From positions 196,463,201-196,527,200 of the forward strand of contig NC_057794.1 in NCBI RefSeq assembly GCF_018294505.1: a DNA stretch of 64,000 nucleotides, given 5' to 3'. This document shows positions 47,249-56,726 of the stretch, in pieces. The notes below the pieces were generated by a model. It did no database searches. It had not been told where the DNA came from and was given only the letters and a program-made list of their open reading frames with translations. The stretch is from Triticum aestivum (Eukaryota > Streptophyta > Magnoliopsida > Poales > Poaceae). The first letter of the stretch is position 1, and every line of letters begins with the position of its first letter. The position numbers were made by a program, and so were the translations under genes.

Positions 47249-47637
47249 GCATCGGGCGGTCTTGCTGGTCTTGTTTAGCATTGTCGAAATGTCTTATAAT
47301 CGGGATTCCGAGACTGATCGGGTCTTCCCGGGAGAAGGAATATCCTTCGTTGACCGTGAGAGCTTGTGATGGGCTAAGTTGGGACACCCCTGCAGGGTAT
47401 AAACTTTCGAGAGCCATGCCTGCGGTTATGTGGCAGATGGGAATTTGTTAATGTCCGGTTGTAGAGAACTTGACACTTAATTTAATTAAAATGCATCAAC
47501 CGCGTGTGTAGCCATGATGGTCTATTTTCGGCGGATTCTGGGAAGTGAACATGGTTCTTGTGTTATGCTTGAACGTAAGTAGATTCAGGATCACTTCTTG
47601 ATCATTTCTGTTTCCTTCATTTTGTGGTACGCCACAC
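47249..47637 (+). repeat. LTR fragment of the LTR1/LTR2 type in opposite orientation
   Basis: From GCATCGGGCGGTCTTGC the sequence matches the reverse complement of 17990-17625 in LTR1, including CTGCAGGGTATAAACTTTCG and the ATTTAATTAAAATGCATCAA block. The match weakens near 47610, just before the next element starts. An inverted fragment here means a rearrangement or a separate insertion, since the neighbouring LTR1 is on the other strand. Confidence 0.8.
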
Positions 47638-48108
47638 TGAGGGAGTCCTGGATTAAGGGGTCCTCGGGGGTCCGACCTGTTGGACATGGGCTGGACTAAT
47701 GTGCTATGAAGATACAGGACAGAAGACTCTCTCCCGTGTCCGGATGGGACTCTCCTTGGCATGGATGGAAAGCCTGGCATTCAGATATGAATATTCCTTT
47801 CTCTGTAACCGACTTTGTACAACCCTAGTCCCCTCCGGTATCTATAGAAACCGGAGGGTTAGGTCCGTAGAGGCAATCATAATCATACAGGCTAGACTTC
47901 TAGGGTTTTAGCCACAACAATTTTGTGGTAGATCAACTCTTGTAATCCTCATATTCATCAATATCAATCAAGCAGGACATAGGGTATTACCTCCATCAAG
48001 AGGGCCCGAACCTGGGTAAAACATCGTGTCCCCTACCTCCTGTTACCATCAACCTTAGACGCACAGTTCGGGACCCCCTACCCGAGATCTGCCGGTTTGA
48101 CACCGACA
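47638..48108 (+). repeat. 5' LTR of a Tat-lineage gypsy (Fatima/Latidu-like)
   Basis: 471 bases from TGAGGGAGTCCTGG to TTTGACACCGACA. I recognise it as the LTR type of a common wheat gypsy family (Fatima/Latidu group), by eye only. A TATA box (TCTATAGAAA, 47841-47850) sits between perfect 9-base inverted repeats. The primer site follows at 48109. Flanking bases CACAC (47633-47637) may be the left target duplication; the right end is outside the window. Confidence 0.85.
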
Positions 48109-48217
48109 TTTGTGCTTTCATTGAGAGTTCCTCTATGATGTCAAAGACAAAATTGATGGCTTGCCTTGTTATCAAGGACAGTATCACCTCCGTAGGAGCC
48201 CTGGCCTCAGGCCAAAC
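48109..48217 (+). other. Primer-binding site and leader of the Fatima-like element
   Basis: TTTGTGCTTTCATTGAGAG follows the LTR directly and is the usual primer region of this family. The leader is interrupted at 48218 by the large solo LTR and resumes after 61847. Its coding start is the gag ATG at 61870. Confidence 0.75.
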
Positions 48218-49029
48218 TGTAACATCCCAAAATTTTCCAAATTTTGGAATGTTAATAATAAGATATTTTTGGGTGAATTGCTATGGCTTTCAAGGGAAAT
48301 TAAAACTTTTTGTGACCTTGTTTAAACTTTTCAAACCATGTTATAAGATTCGGATGACATTTTTGTCCAATAAAGAAAACTATGGTTGGGGAAGTTTATT
48401 CAAGAATTCAACGGGCATTCAACTCTTTTTGATTCTTTGAAAATATTTTGAACCACCTTCAAATTTATGGAGTGAGAATAAAATGACTTTCTCAAACGTG
48501 GTGGATGAATATTTCATTTGAAGTTCTTTGAATTTTGGGAGTTCCATTTGAATTGGGTCTTATTTGAAGCTTTAATGTCATTTAAATATTTGCAAATTAC
48601 TCAAATAAAAATAAATGTGAGAGGAGATAATATGACTTCTCCAAAACTATTATTTGCAAATATTAAATATTTCTTGTTAGTCATTTGGGTATTCATAAAT
48701 CCCTCACACATATGTTGGGAAAATTATGAAGCCCTTAATGCATTATTAAAACAAGTTTGTGCACGAAATAAGTTTATTGAATTTTGAACTTAATGTGCGT
48801 AGAATTGAAATAATCAATGGAAAGGGCTAGTGGTCAACCGACCGATCTTTCCTCTCACATCCACCACGTTTTACATTTGAGACACGTTTTGGGCCAGCGC
48901 ACCGCTTCTCATGCAGAGCGCTGTAGTTCTTGCAACTGAGCACCTGCTTCGAATAGGCAGACCACAACAAATGGGGTGATGCAGAGACCACGGGGTGCTG
49001 CTCTCTCTGTTGCAGCCGTCGGCGCTCTT

Positions 49030-49345
49030 GCAAGTTTTCGCAACAATAGTCTTGTTGCAGGAATACGTAGAAGCTAGAGATGTTGGGTCCTATTACAATG
49101 GAGGTTTTGCAACAAGAGTTTTGTTATGAAAAAAAATAAAAGAAGATGTTTTGCATCAAGGGTCTTGTTGCAGAAAAATAGAGAAGAAAAAGTTTTGCAA
49201 TAGGGGTCTTGTTGCAGTAAATTAAAGAAGAGAATATTTTACAACAAATGTCTTGCATAAAATTAGGGAACTTGACTCTTGTTGTAGAAAGTTAGAGAAG
49301 AAGAGGTTTCGCAACAAGAGCATTGTTGCAAAAAAATTAGAGAAG
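49030..49345. repeat. Degenerate tandem repeat with palindromic core TTGCAACAAG...CTTGTTGCA
   Basis: About six units, 45-65 bases apart, contain TTTTGCAACAAGNGTCTTG followed by TTGCAG and an AG-rich spacer (AGAGAAGAAG). Each core is an inverted repeat. The units lie inside the outer solo LTR; flanking GC-rich blocks (around 48830 and 49400) have ACCGACCGATC and GATCCGCCGGCC, so this may be a separate small class II element inserted there, but I cannot fix its ends. Confidence 0.5.
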
Positions 49346-49561
49346 AAGAACGAACGGCTCGTCTTGTATAATCGGATGGCTCGCGAGGCGGTGGATCATT
49401 TTAAAAGATCCGCCGGCCGACACATAGCACTGCCCATAATAAATAGGTAAACACGAACATTTTAATTCCTGTTATAATTAAACTTCTTGCACACACGCTG
49501 TGATAGCCTGGCTTATTAGGGATGGTAGACTACTCATATCAATAAGGAATTCCTTCTTTTC

Positions 49562-49659
49562 CGGGAGCCCATTCGGACAGAACTCCAAAGTTAAGCGTGC
49601 TCAGCTTGGAGTAGTGTCAGGATGGGTGACCGACTGGGAAGTTGCTCCCGGGTGCGCAC
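49562..49659 (+). ncRNA. 5S-rRNA-like sequence with pol III control boxes (5' LTR)
   Basis: The 5' Cassandra LTR contains sequence close to the 3' two thirds of plant 5S rRNA. The pol III A box AAGTTAAGCGTGC is at 49588-49600 and the C box AGGATGGGTGACC at 49619-49631. Cassandra family members are known for transcribing a 5S-like RNA from these boxes. Terminator-type T runs are not obvious immediately downstream. Confidence 0.85.
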
Positions 49660-50021
49660 GAGTGAGGACAAAGTGCGTAGAAAAGACTTGTATTGATCTG
49701 TGGGGCCAGTCTAGATCCCGCCAGGAGTAACGACCACCAGCGGGTTTGTCCGGGGCGTTACAAGTTGGTATCTGAGCCGACCCTCGCGGTTACACAGATG
49801 GTTGCGGACAGGTGCGTGGTCATGTTGTTCATGACGTTTGTGACCCGTCGTGGCACCCGGCATGGCACATGTACCGGACTGGAAGCACATATGTTTGTGC
49901 CAAGAGGGAACGTTCCTGTGGCCCGACGAGGACGTCGGTTCCTCTGAGTGGGGGTGTATGTGATAGCCTGGCTTATTAGGGATGGTAGACTACTCATATC
50001 AATAAGGAATTCCTTCTTTTC

Positions 50022-50119
50022 CGGGAGCCCATTCGGACAGAACTCCAAAGTTAAGCGTGCTCAGCTTGGAGTAGTGTCAGGATGGGTGACCGACCGGGAA
50101 GTTGCTCCCGGGTGCGCAC
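50022..50119 (+). ncRNA. 5S-rRNA-like sequence with pol III control boxes (3' LTR)
   Basis: Second copy, with A box at 50048-50060 and C box at 50079-50091. It is identical to the first except for one base in the block after the C box (ACTGGG in the 5' LTR, ACCGGG here). Confidence 0.85.
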
Positions 50120-50277
50120 GAGTGAGGACAAAGTGCGCAGAAAAGACTAGTATTGATCTGTGGGGCCAGTCTAGATCCCGCCAGGAGTAACGACCACCGG
50201 CGGGTTTGTCCGGGGCGTTACACACGCACAAAAAATATAGTTTAGTAGTCCTAACACTAATTGGGCTAGGCCCAACC

Positions 50278-50613
50278 AGCCCAGCTCCTCACGTACACGT
50301 ATAGGAGGTCTTCTTCCTGCTCACGTTCACCCCACAGGAGTCGCCATGGCGTACAGCGGATGCGCCCAACACTTCCCTTCCCTTCTCCCGCACCCGTTGA
50401 CCTCCTGAATCGGTTCCTCTCATCTCCCACGACCCCTCACCTCACAGCCCAGCTCCTCACGTACACGTATAGGAGGTCTTCTTCCTGCTCACGTTCACCC
50501 CACAGGAGTCGCCATGGCGTACAGCGGATGCGCCCAACACTTCCCTTCCCTTCTCCCGCACCCGTTGACCTCCTGAATCGGTTCCTCTCATCTCCCACGA
50601 CCCCTCACCTCTA
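50278..50613 (+). repeat. 168-base tandem duplication in the outer solo LTR
   Basis: Copies at 50278-50445 and 50446-50613 both start AGCCCAGCTCCTCACG and contain CATGGCGTACAGCGGATGCG. They look identical or nearly so by eye, so the duplication is recent. It lies shortly after the Cassandra insertion, in the GC-rich part of the LTR. Confidence 0.9.
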
Positions 50614-51981
50614 TTAGTGCGCCCTAATTTCCCCCTTAATGGCCATTAGAAGAACAAGTAACAGCCGCCATTAACACCCATGAAACCTAGGACGCTCCAT
50701 TCGATTCTGACCTCCCCTGACCCTATAAGTATCACCCAGAGGAGTACCTAGATATCCTCACACCCCTCCCCTGAAAGCCCTCACCAATTCCTTCTCCTCT
50801 GTGAGTAATTCCTTGTCGAAGTTGAGATCCGTTGTCGTGGCCAGCGAACCTCGCGACGCCTGCGGTGAGTCTCTCGCGACTCCTTTTCTTCCTTTGGATG
50901 CTGCACCTACTTGCGGACCTCCCTGATGTCTTAGCTCCTTCAAATACGCAGAACGCACCATCCGTAAGTACGCTACCCACCGGAGTCCGGTGCAACTCCG
51001 GCGGCCTTCCACCACTGCCACATGAAGGGTCCGAGGCCAGGACGTTGTCCATTAAACTCCTATCGCCCTCCTCCACGCCGTTCTGCCGTTCGTTGATGTC
51101 GGGGACTTTTCTTCTGCAACTCCGGCAAGAACTCCGGTGAACTCTCTCTCCCTCCTGTAAATCCTCTCTGTTTTTAATTTAAAAAAATTGAATGGGTATT
51201 GGGCCTATCAGAAGATGACACATGGCAGCCAATATGTAATTCATGTAATACATTTTCAGGAAAATATTCAACTTTGAAAAATCATATCTCCTACACCGTA
51301 AGTCCGAATTTGACAAATTATATTCCCGGACTTGTTGGAACATGTAGTATTTTATAAGAGAAAGTATTTCAGTTTTGGTAATTTCAAATTCAACTCAAAT
51401 TTATTATGTGAATTAGAGTATATTTAATATACCTCTTGTTCTATAATATATTTGGAGATGGTTCCTTCACAAAAAATATCCCTAGAACCATACCCTTCTA
51501 TTGGAACACCTCCCATAATTTTTCATCCATGTGTAGCTACTATTTTGGCCTCAACACTCCAAATTGCCTTTATTTTATCGTAGTTCAATTCCATCATTGC
51601 CTCAAGTTTAGTTATTGACTTAATCTTCTTGAGTATATTATTACGAACTCTCTGGTCATAAGTTATCACCACAAAAAATTGAAGTTACAAGATTAAGTAT
51701 TTAATTCTTTATCTCGAAACCAATGCCATACCCATTGCCGATTACCCAAGTCAAATATCCCGAATAGTCTCATGATAGAATTTGTTGGAGGAACTTGTCT
51801 CAACCATGATCTTCACTTAGTATTACTTGAATCCAACCGTTGTATATGACTATGTCATGTCTCATGTAAGACCAAACTTGATTCTATCTCAAACCATAGC
51901 CACATCATGATAATTATCCCACAAATGTATTTGTATTGTGAATTTGAATCTTTTATTTGGATTTATTGTGTGTTGAAGTAT

Positions 51982-52965
51982 TGACGCGGAGCATCCTATG
52001 GACGTCACCATGTCAAGAGTCCGTTTGGCAAGTGACACGTGTGACATCTACTTCACATACATAAAGGTGAATCATCTCCTTTACACATGCTCACTTGACC
52101 CCTTCGAGGATGGTATACTACTTGACACTTCTCCCGTGTGCATGCATAGGTATTGTCGGAGCTTCACGGATGTTGAGGAGGAGTGCAAGCGCCAAGGAAC
52201 AACTACACCATCAGCGGGGGAAGCCTGGAAGCAACGACGGAAGAAGACGGAGCTGCTGAAGCTACAGCGACCGGACATCCGGCGCCTGTGTAGCCTCCAA
52301 CGAGCTGCACCAACAAACGGCCGAAGCATCAGCGGCTGGACATCCGGACCGTGTGCCCGGACATCCGGCATCCCTCCCGGAAATCTGGCATCCCCTATCC
52401 AGAATAGGACTCGAACTGCCACTTCATCCCGGACCAAGTGCCCCGGACATCCGCCCTCCCGCGAACGGCCGGACATCTGGAGCTTGCCTGCGCGCGGAGT
52501 CGGGCCAGAGGCCCATGTATCCCTTTCCCACTTATCCCTTCATGGCTTAAACTATATATACTCCTTCCCCTCCTCCTAGTTAGGGTTAGCATTGTGATAG
52601 CTCATTTGAGAGATAGAACTATGCTCATCCATATCAGATCTACTCCACGAGAGAGACTGCGGCCTCTACGGAGAAGATCGCTTTGGATTCAAGCCCCCCT
52701 TTCTAAGGGAAGATCCCCCGTGGATTCAAGACCTCCTCACGGAGAAAACCGGTTACCTCTTGTATCGTCCGTTGTTGACTTTGGATCTTGTATCTCCCTT
52801 TGTGTTCATGGATCTAGCGCATGTGTGATCACTCTTGTTGATTTTAGTGTTTCTCTCGTGTTTCCCCTCGTGATTCCCCTCATTTTCCCCTCGTGTTCCT
52901 CGTGTTCTTCGCGGGATCCACTCCTTTCGTGAAAGATCGGGCGATTAGGGTTCTACCCTACATCA
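51982..52965 (+). repeat. 5' LTR of a non-autonomous gypsy element
   Basis: 984 bases from TGACGCGGAGCATCC to TTCTACCCTACATCA, with the duplication AGTAT at 51977-51981. A TATA box (ACTATATATACTCC) lies at about 52549-52562. About six copies of a CCGGACATCCGG-type motif occur at 52268-52480. It matches the LTR fragment at 16701-17081 in reverse complement. Confidence 0.95.
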
Positions 52966-55034
52966 TCTTGGTATCATGAGCCACATTGATCACGATTTCG
53001 GAGCCTCCCTCGTAGTTTTCTAGCCTAATTTTGTTGTGGTCTTCCCCAATTTTGAAAATCCCAACCAAAAATAGCCCCAAATTTTTTTATGATTTGTTGG
53101 TTTGATGATGTTTTGTTGATTTTGATCCATGGATTTGCTTGGTTTCGAGTGGATCTAGCATATCCCCAAGTTTCCCCACTTTCCATTCACGAAATGCATC
53201 AAATTTTGCCCTTGGAATCATCAATTTCTGCCCCAATTTGAAAATTTCCACCCCAAACGAGATCTGGATTCGTTGGGCCAGACATCCGGGTCCCCGGCCG
53301 GACATCCGGCTCCTGTAGCACCAAATCTGCTCCGGTCTGGACCTCAGGTCCCGGATTTCCGGCCCCGAGCCCGGATGTCCGGCCTCTGACATCTTAGCCA
53401 TCCCTGTTTCACCGTTTTGTCCATAACTAATTCATCCGGAGTCCGATTTTCGCGTTCTTTAGCTCGTTGAAAAGCTCTTGACATCCCCCTTCCCACAAAA
53501 ATACCACCATCACCATTTGACTCCATAAATTTTTTGGAACTTTGGCATCTTTGCCTAGGGCTTCCACCACAACCTCCGCATAACCACCCCCGACCTCCGC
53601 AACCTAACCAATTTTGTTCCTTATAGCATTTGTGGTTGCTTGAGTAGTGATTCGAGTCTCCTAAGGTGTTTAGGCTACTTAGGGACGATTGCTTCTTCAT
53701 CAACCACCACCACCAACACAACTTCCGCATAGCCCACCATACACTTCCACCATCCCAACTTAACCCAATTTTGTTAGTGTTGTGAGTTGTGTCTCCTAAC
53801 GTGTTTCAGCTACTTAGGGACCATGCTTTCAATTCCGACACCGTGTATAGTACACCACCTTACCCTCCACTTCCGCTTTGCATACTCGCAAAAACCATCA
53901 TTGCATTTCCGCAATCCCATTGAGCTTCCGCAACCACCATCACATCCCGCTACCACCATTTGACATTTGACATTTGAGATTTTGAGTTCGTGGTTTTTCC
54001 GTTTCCTAAGGTGTTTCGTCTACTTAGGGACGAGTCTCCATTATCTTGGTATCTCCATCAAGATCACCGCCACTCATCATCGCCAAGGACGGTAACCTCC
54101 ATATCATCTTGGTATCGTGGTATCCCTCCATTGTATATTCCCTTGCCATTGCATTGTTAACCCCTAGCCCATTTTGCGTTACTTGCCTATCGAGACTAGC
54201 CATTTCAGTATTGCTGGCAACGTTACTTGTGCATGTTAGTGATCTACACTATACATTGCATACATACCATATCATATTGGTATCATATCATCCCTTGTGT
54301 CACAAGATTGTTCCCGTATATACCAATTTGCTACATTGGTCTGTGCATTTCGCATTGTGGCCATGCAAAAAAAAAGAATAAAGCTTTTAAGCAAAAGAGA
54401 AAGAGCAAAGAAGCTTGTAATCAAGTGCCACATTGCATATAAGATTGTCATATCCGATTATATTGGATCATACCACCAGAACATCATATACGTAGCATAC
54501 TTGGGATAGAAGTCGTTGCATTTTTGTCTCCTATAGGTTGTGCACAAGTGTCATATCCGCCTATTGAGCAATCGTGCTAGCATCTCTCTAGAGTTGTGCA
54601 ACAAGAGCATTTTCCCTGGATTCCACATTTTGAGCTCATCCTTGGTTGCACGACCCCATTTATCTATCCATGTGTGCGTTTCCGTGTGCCACCCATATTG
54701 CTATTGGTCAACTTGTTACACTTGCGAATTTTTGAATCTCTTTCAACATTATTGACTCTTGCTAACATTTTTGCATCAAATTTTTGTGCCACTATCCTCA
54801 CCGAGCTCCACCATAAGCCTTATTTGTGTAGGTGTGAGAAACCGACAAGAATTGGTACCAATTATGCTATTTCCTTGTCCACATTGGAGTGATCATTGAT
54901 CCACTTTCAACTTCGGTCAAGGTACATTTGGTATTCGTTCTTCTCTTTCTCCCACTCATATTTGTTCAAGTCTTGTGATGGATAGGTAAGGCATTTCATT
55001 TTCGGTCTACAACAACAATGATGAGTTCGATGAC
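52966..55034 (+). other. Leader of the non-autonomous gypsy with primer-binding site
   Basis: Just after the LTR, CTTGGTATCATGAGCCAC (52967-52984) is a tRNA-Met-type primer site with one extra base relative to the usual TGGTATCAGAGCC. About 2 kb of leader follows with no convincing gene; it includes more GACATCCGG motifs (53280-53390) and a block (54530-54970) shared with the leader of the minus-strand element at 15180-15600. Confidence 0.75.
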
Positions 55035-56690
55035 ATGCAAAACTCCACCGACGCCAATATGCAAGCGGTCATCCTCATCAAGTCCTACAAGCGGTCTTCC
55101 TCATCTTCAAGAAGACGCTCAAGAGCACATGCCTCCAAGCTACCATCTCCGGCAAGGTCACATCGGCATCGACACCATCACCAGCACGAACATGAAGGTC
55201 AAGATCTCAACACCAACAACCGCTCAACGACTTCACCATCTCCCTTGGCATCTTTGCCGAGCGACTTCAAGGCATCTTCGCCTATGGACATACGGCATCT
55301 TCGCCAACAAGCACATCAAGAGAAGCTCCCCAAACTCAAGTCCTCGACTTCCACAAGCTACTACGACCTCGACATAGACCATGAGATTCCTTTATATGGA
55401 ACTCAAGAACCCGAGGAGTATCTCGAGTGGGAGCACCTAATGGACGACTACCTCAAGCTATATCAAGTTCTTCCCGAAGATCAAGTGATGTGCGCCACAA
55501 TGAACTTCCATGACTACGCGTCCACATGGTGGCTTCACACACCTTCGGAGAGCTACGACATGAGTTGGCCCAAGACGAAGAGAGCTTTGCGGCGAGAGTT
55601 CGTGCCTCCAACCTACACGGAACAACTTCAACGCCAATTGGAGAACACCATCCAAGGATCCAAGTCCATCGACGAGTACCTCAAGGAGATGAAGATTGCC
55701 TTGCGACAAGCTGGCGTGGATGACCCCATTTCGATGAAGTTCCACTTCATGATGGGATTACACAATGACATCTCCAAGACAATCTTCCTCGAGAACTACA
55801 AGTCCCTCGACGACAACTACATTGGTGCTCTCAAGGCGGAACTAGGACTCATGAAGGCCAAAGATTCTCCACCCCAAGCTCACTTCGCGACGACCAAGCT
55901 CCATGAGAGCGAGCATGAGGCTAGTACCACCAAGATGTCCAAGCCCGACGAGCTCCAAGACGATGCTCCCAAGTTCGACTTCACCGCCATCCCTCTTTGT
56001 GGCATTGATGATGTCGAGTCTACCTCAACTCTTTTTCAAGATGGTGCAGAGACAGGTACGACTACGGAGAACCTCAAGGACCAAGCTTTGGAGGCGAGCG
56101 ACAAGGTGGAGAGCCAGGATGATGCTTCCATCTTAGGAGGCGAGAGTGATGATGTGCCATCTTCGACCTTCATCCACGGTGACAACAACGAGATGGTTGA
56201 GCATGGGATTTTCCCTTCGACCACGGCGATGTATGATGACTTGAGTGACTTGTGCCACCATATTGAGAGTGAGAGTGACTTCACCACTAGCCCCATATAT
56301 GTGTTGCCACAATTCACATGTGAGGAGAGCCACAATCTCCACCACTTGCGTGAGATGAGTGACTCCATCATATGTGAGTTTGAGTGCTCCTATTTTGAGG
56401 GAGTGAGTGAACCACCACATAGAGAGAGTGAGATAGTTGATAGGTCATGTGAGGGCACTTTCAACACTAACGACTTGACCTCTACCTCTATTGTGTCTTC
56501 TCATTTGGTGCTAGGTCCCTCATATGATGACGCGTCGATTCTCAACGACTTCGTCCTACCTTTGGACAAGACGATGGCCATGGTGGAATGTGATGCACCC
56601 CCACATGGTTCCATCAAGATGAAGATGACCACCATTTGGTCTTTCCCACCTCACCTACACCACATGAGTGAAATGACAAAGGTAACATAG
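55035..56690 (+). CDS. gag-like protein of the non-autonomous gypsy
   Basis: A 551-codon frame. The N-terminus is Ser/Arg/His-rich; residues about 100-280 form a capsid domain with EEYLEWEHLMDDYLKLYQVL, a STWWLHTP segment, RREFVPPTYTEQL and QGSKSIDEYLKEMKIALRQA. The C-terminal half is acidic with no zinc knuckle. It ends at 56690, but coding-like sequence resumes at once in another frame (GEGDALVPPLDILD) and then in the first frame, so the gag and following Cys/His-rich frames were probably one long polyprotein broken by frameshifts. Capsid is the minimum needed to package an element RNA. Confidence 0.75.
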   Translation: MQNSTDANMQAVILIKSYKRSSSSSRRRSRAHASKLPSPARSHRHRHHHQHEHEGQDLNTNNRSTTSPSPLASLPSDFKASSPMDIRHLRQQAHQEKLPKLKSSTSTSYYDLDIDHEIPLYGTQEPEEYLEWEHLMDDYLKLYQVLPEDQVMCATMNFHDYASTWWLHTPSESYDMSWPKTKRALRREFVPPTYTEQLQRQLENTIQGSKSIDEYLKEMKIALRQAGVDDPISMKFHFMMGLHNDISKTIFLENYKSLDDNYIGALKAELGLMKAKDSPPQAHFATTKLHESEHEASTTKMSKPDELQDDAPKFDFTAIPLCGIDDVESTSTLFQDGAETGTTTENLKDQALEASDKVESQDDASILGGESDDVPSSTFIHGDNNEMVEHGIFPSTTAMYDDLSDLCHHIESESDFTTSPIYVLPQFTCEESHNLHHLREMSDSIICEFECSYFEGVSEPPHRESEIVDRSCEGTFNTNDLTSTSIVSSHLVLGPSYDDASILNDFVLPLDKTMAMVECDAPPHGSIKMKMTTIWSFPPHLHHMSEMTKVT

Positions 56691-56726
56691 GTGAAGGTGA
56701 TGCTCTAGTCCCACCACTGGACATTC

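Larger units (their letters stand above)
49499..50222 (+). mobile_element. Complete Cassandra TRIM retrotransposon
   Basis: Two 264-base LTRs (49499-49762 and 49959-50222) with TGTGATAGCC...GGGGCGTTACA ends flank 196 internal bases. The duplication CACGC lies at 49494-49498 and 50223-50227. Internal features: primer site TTGGTATCTGAGCC (about 49765-49778) and polypurine tract TGAGTGGGGGTG (49945-49956). The LTRs differ at four positions by my reading. There is no coding frame; Cassandra elements depend on enzymes supplied by another element. The 5S-rRNA-like block in each LTR identifies the family. Confidence 0.95.

Noticed and set aside
49562..49659. Genuine 5S rRNA gene
   Set aside because: Only about two thirds resembles 5S rRNA, it lies within a Cassandra LTR, and it is duplicated in the other LTR.
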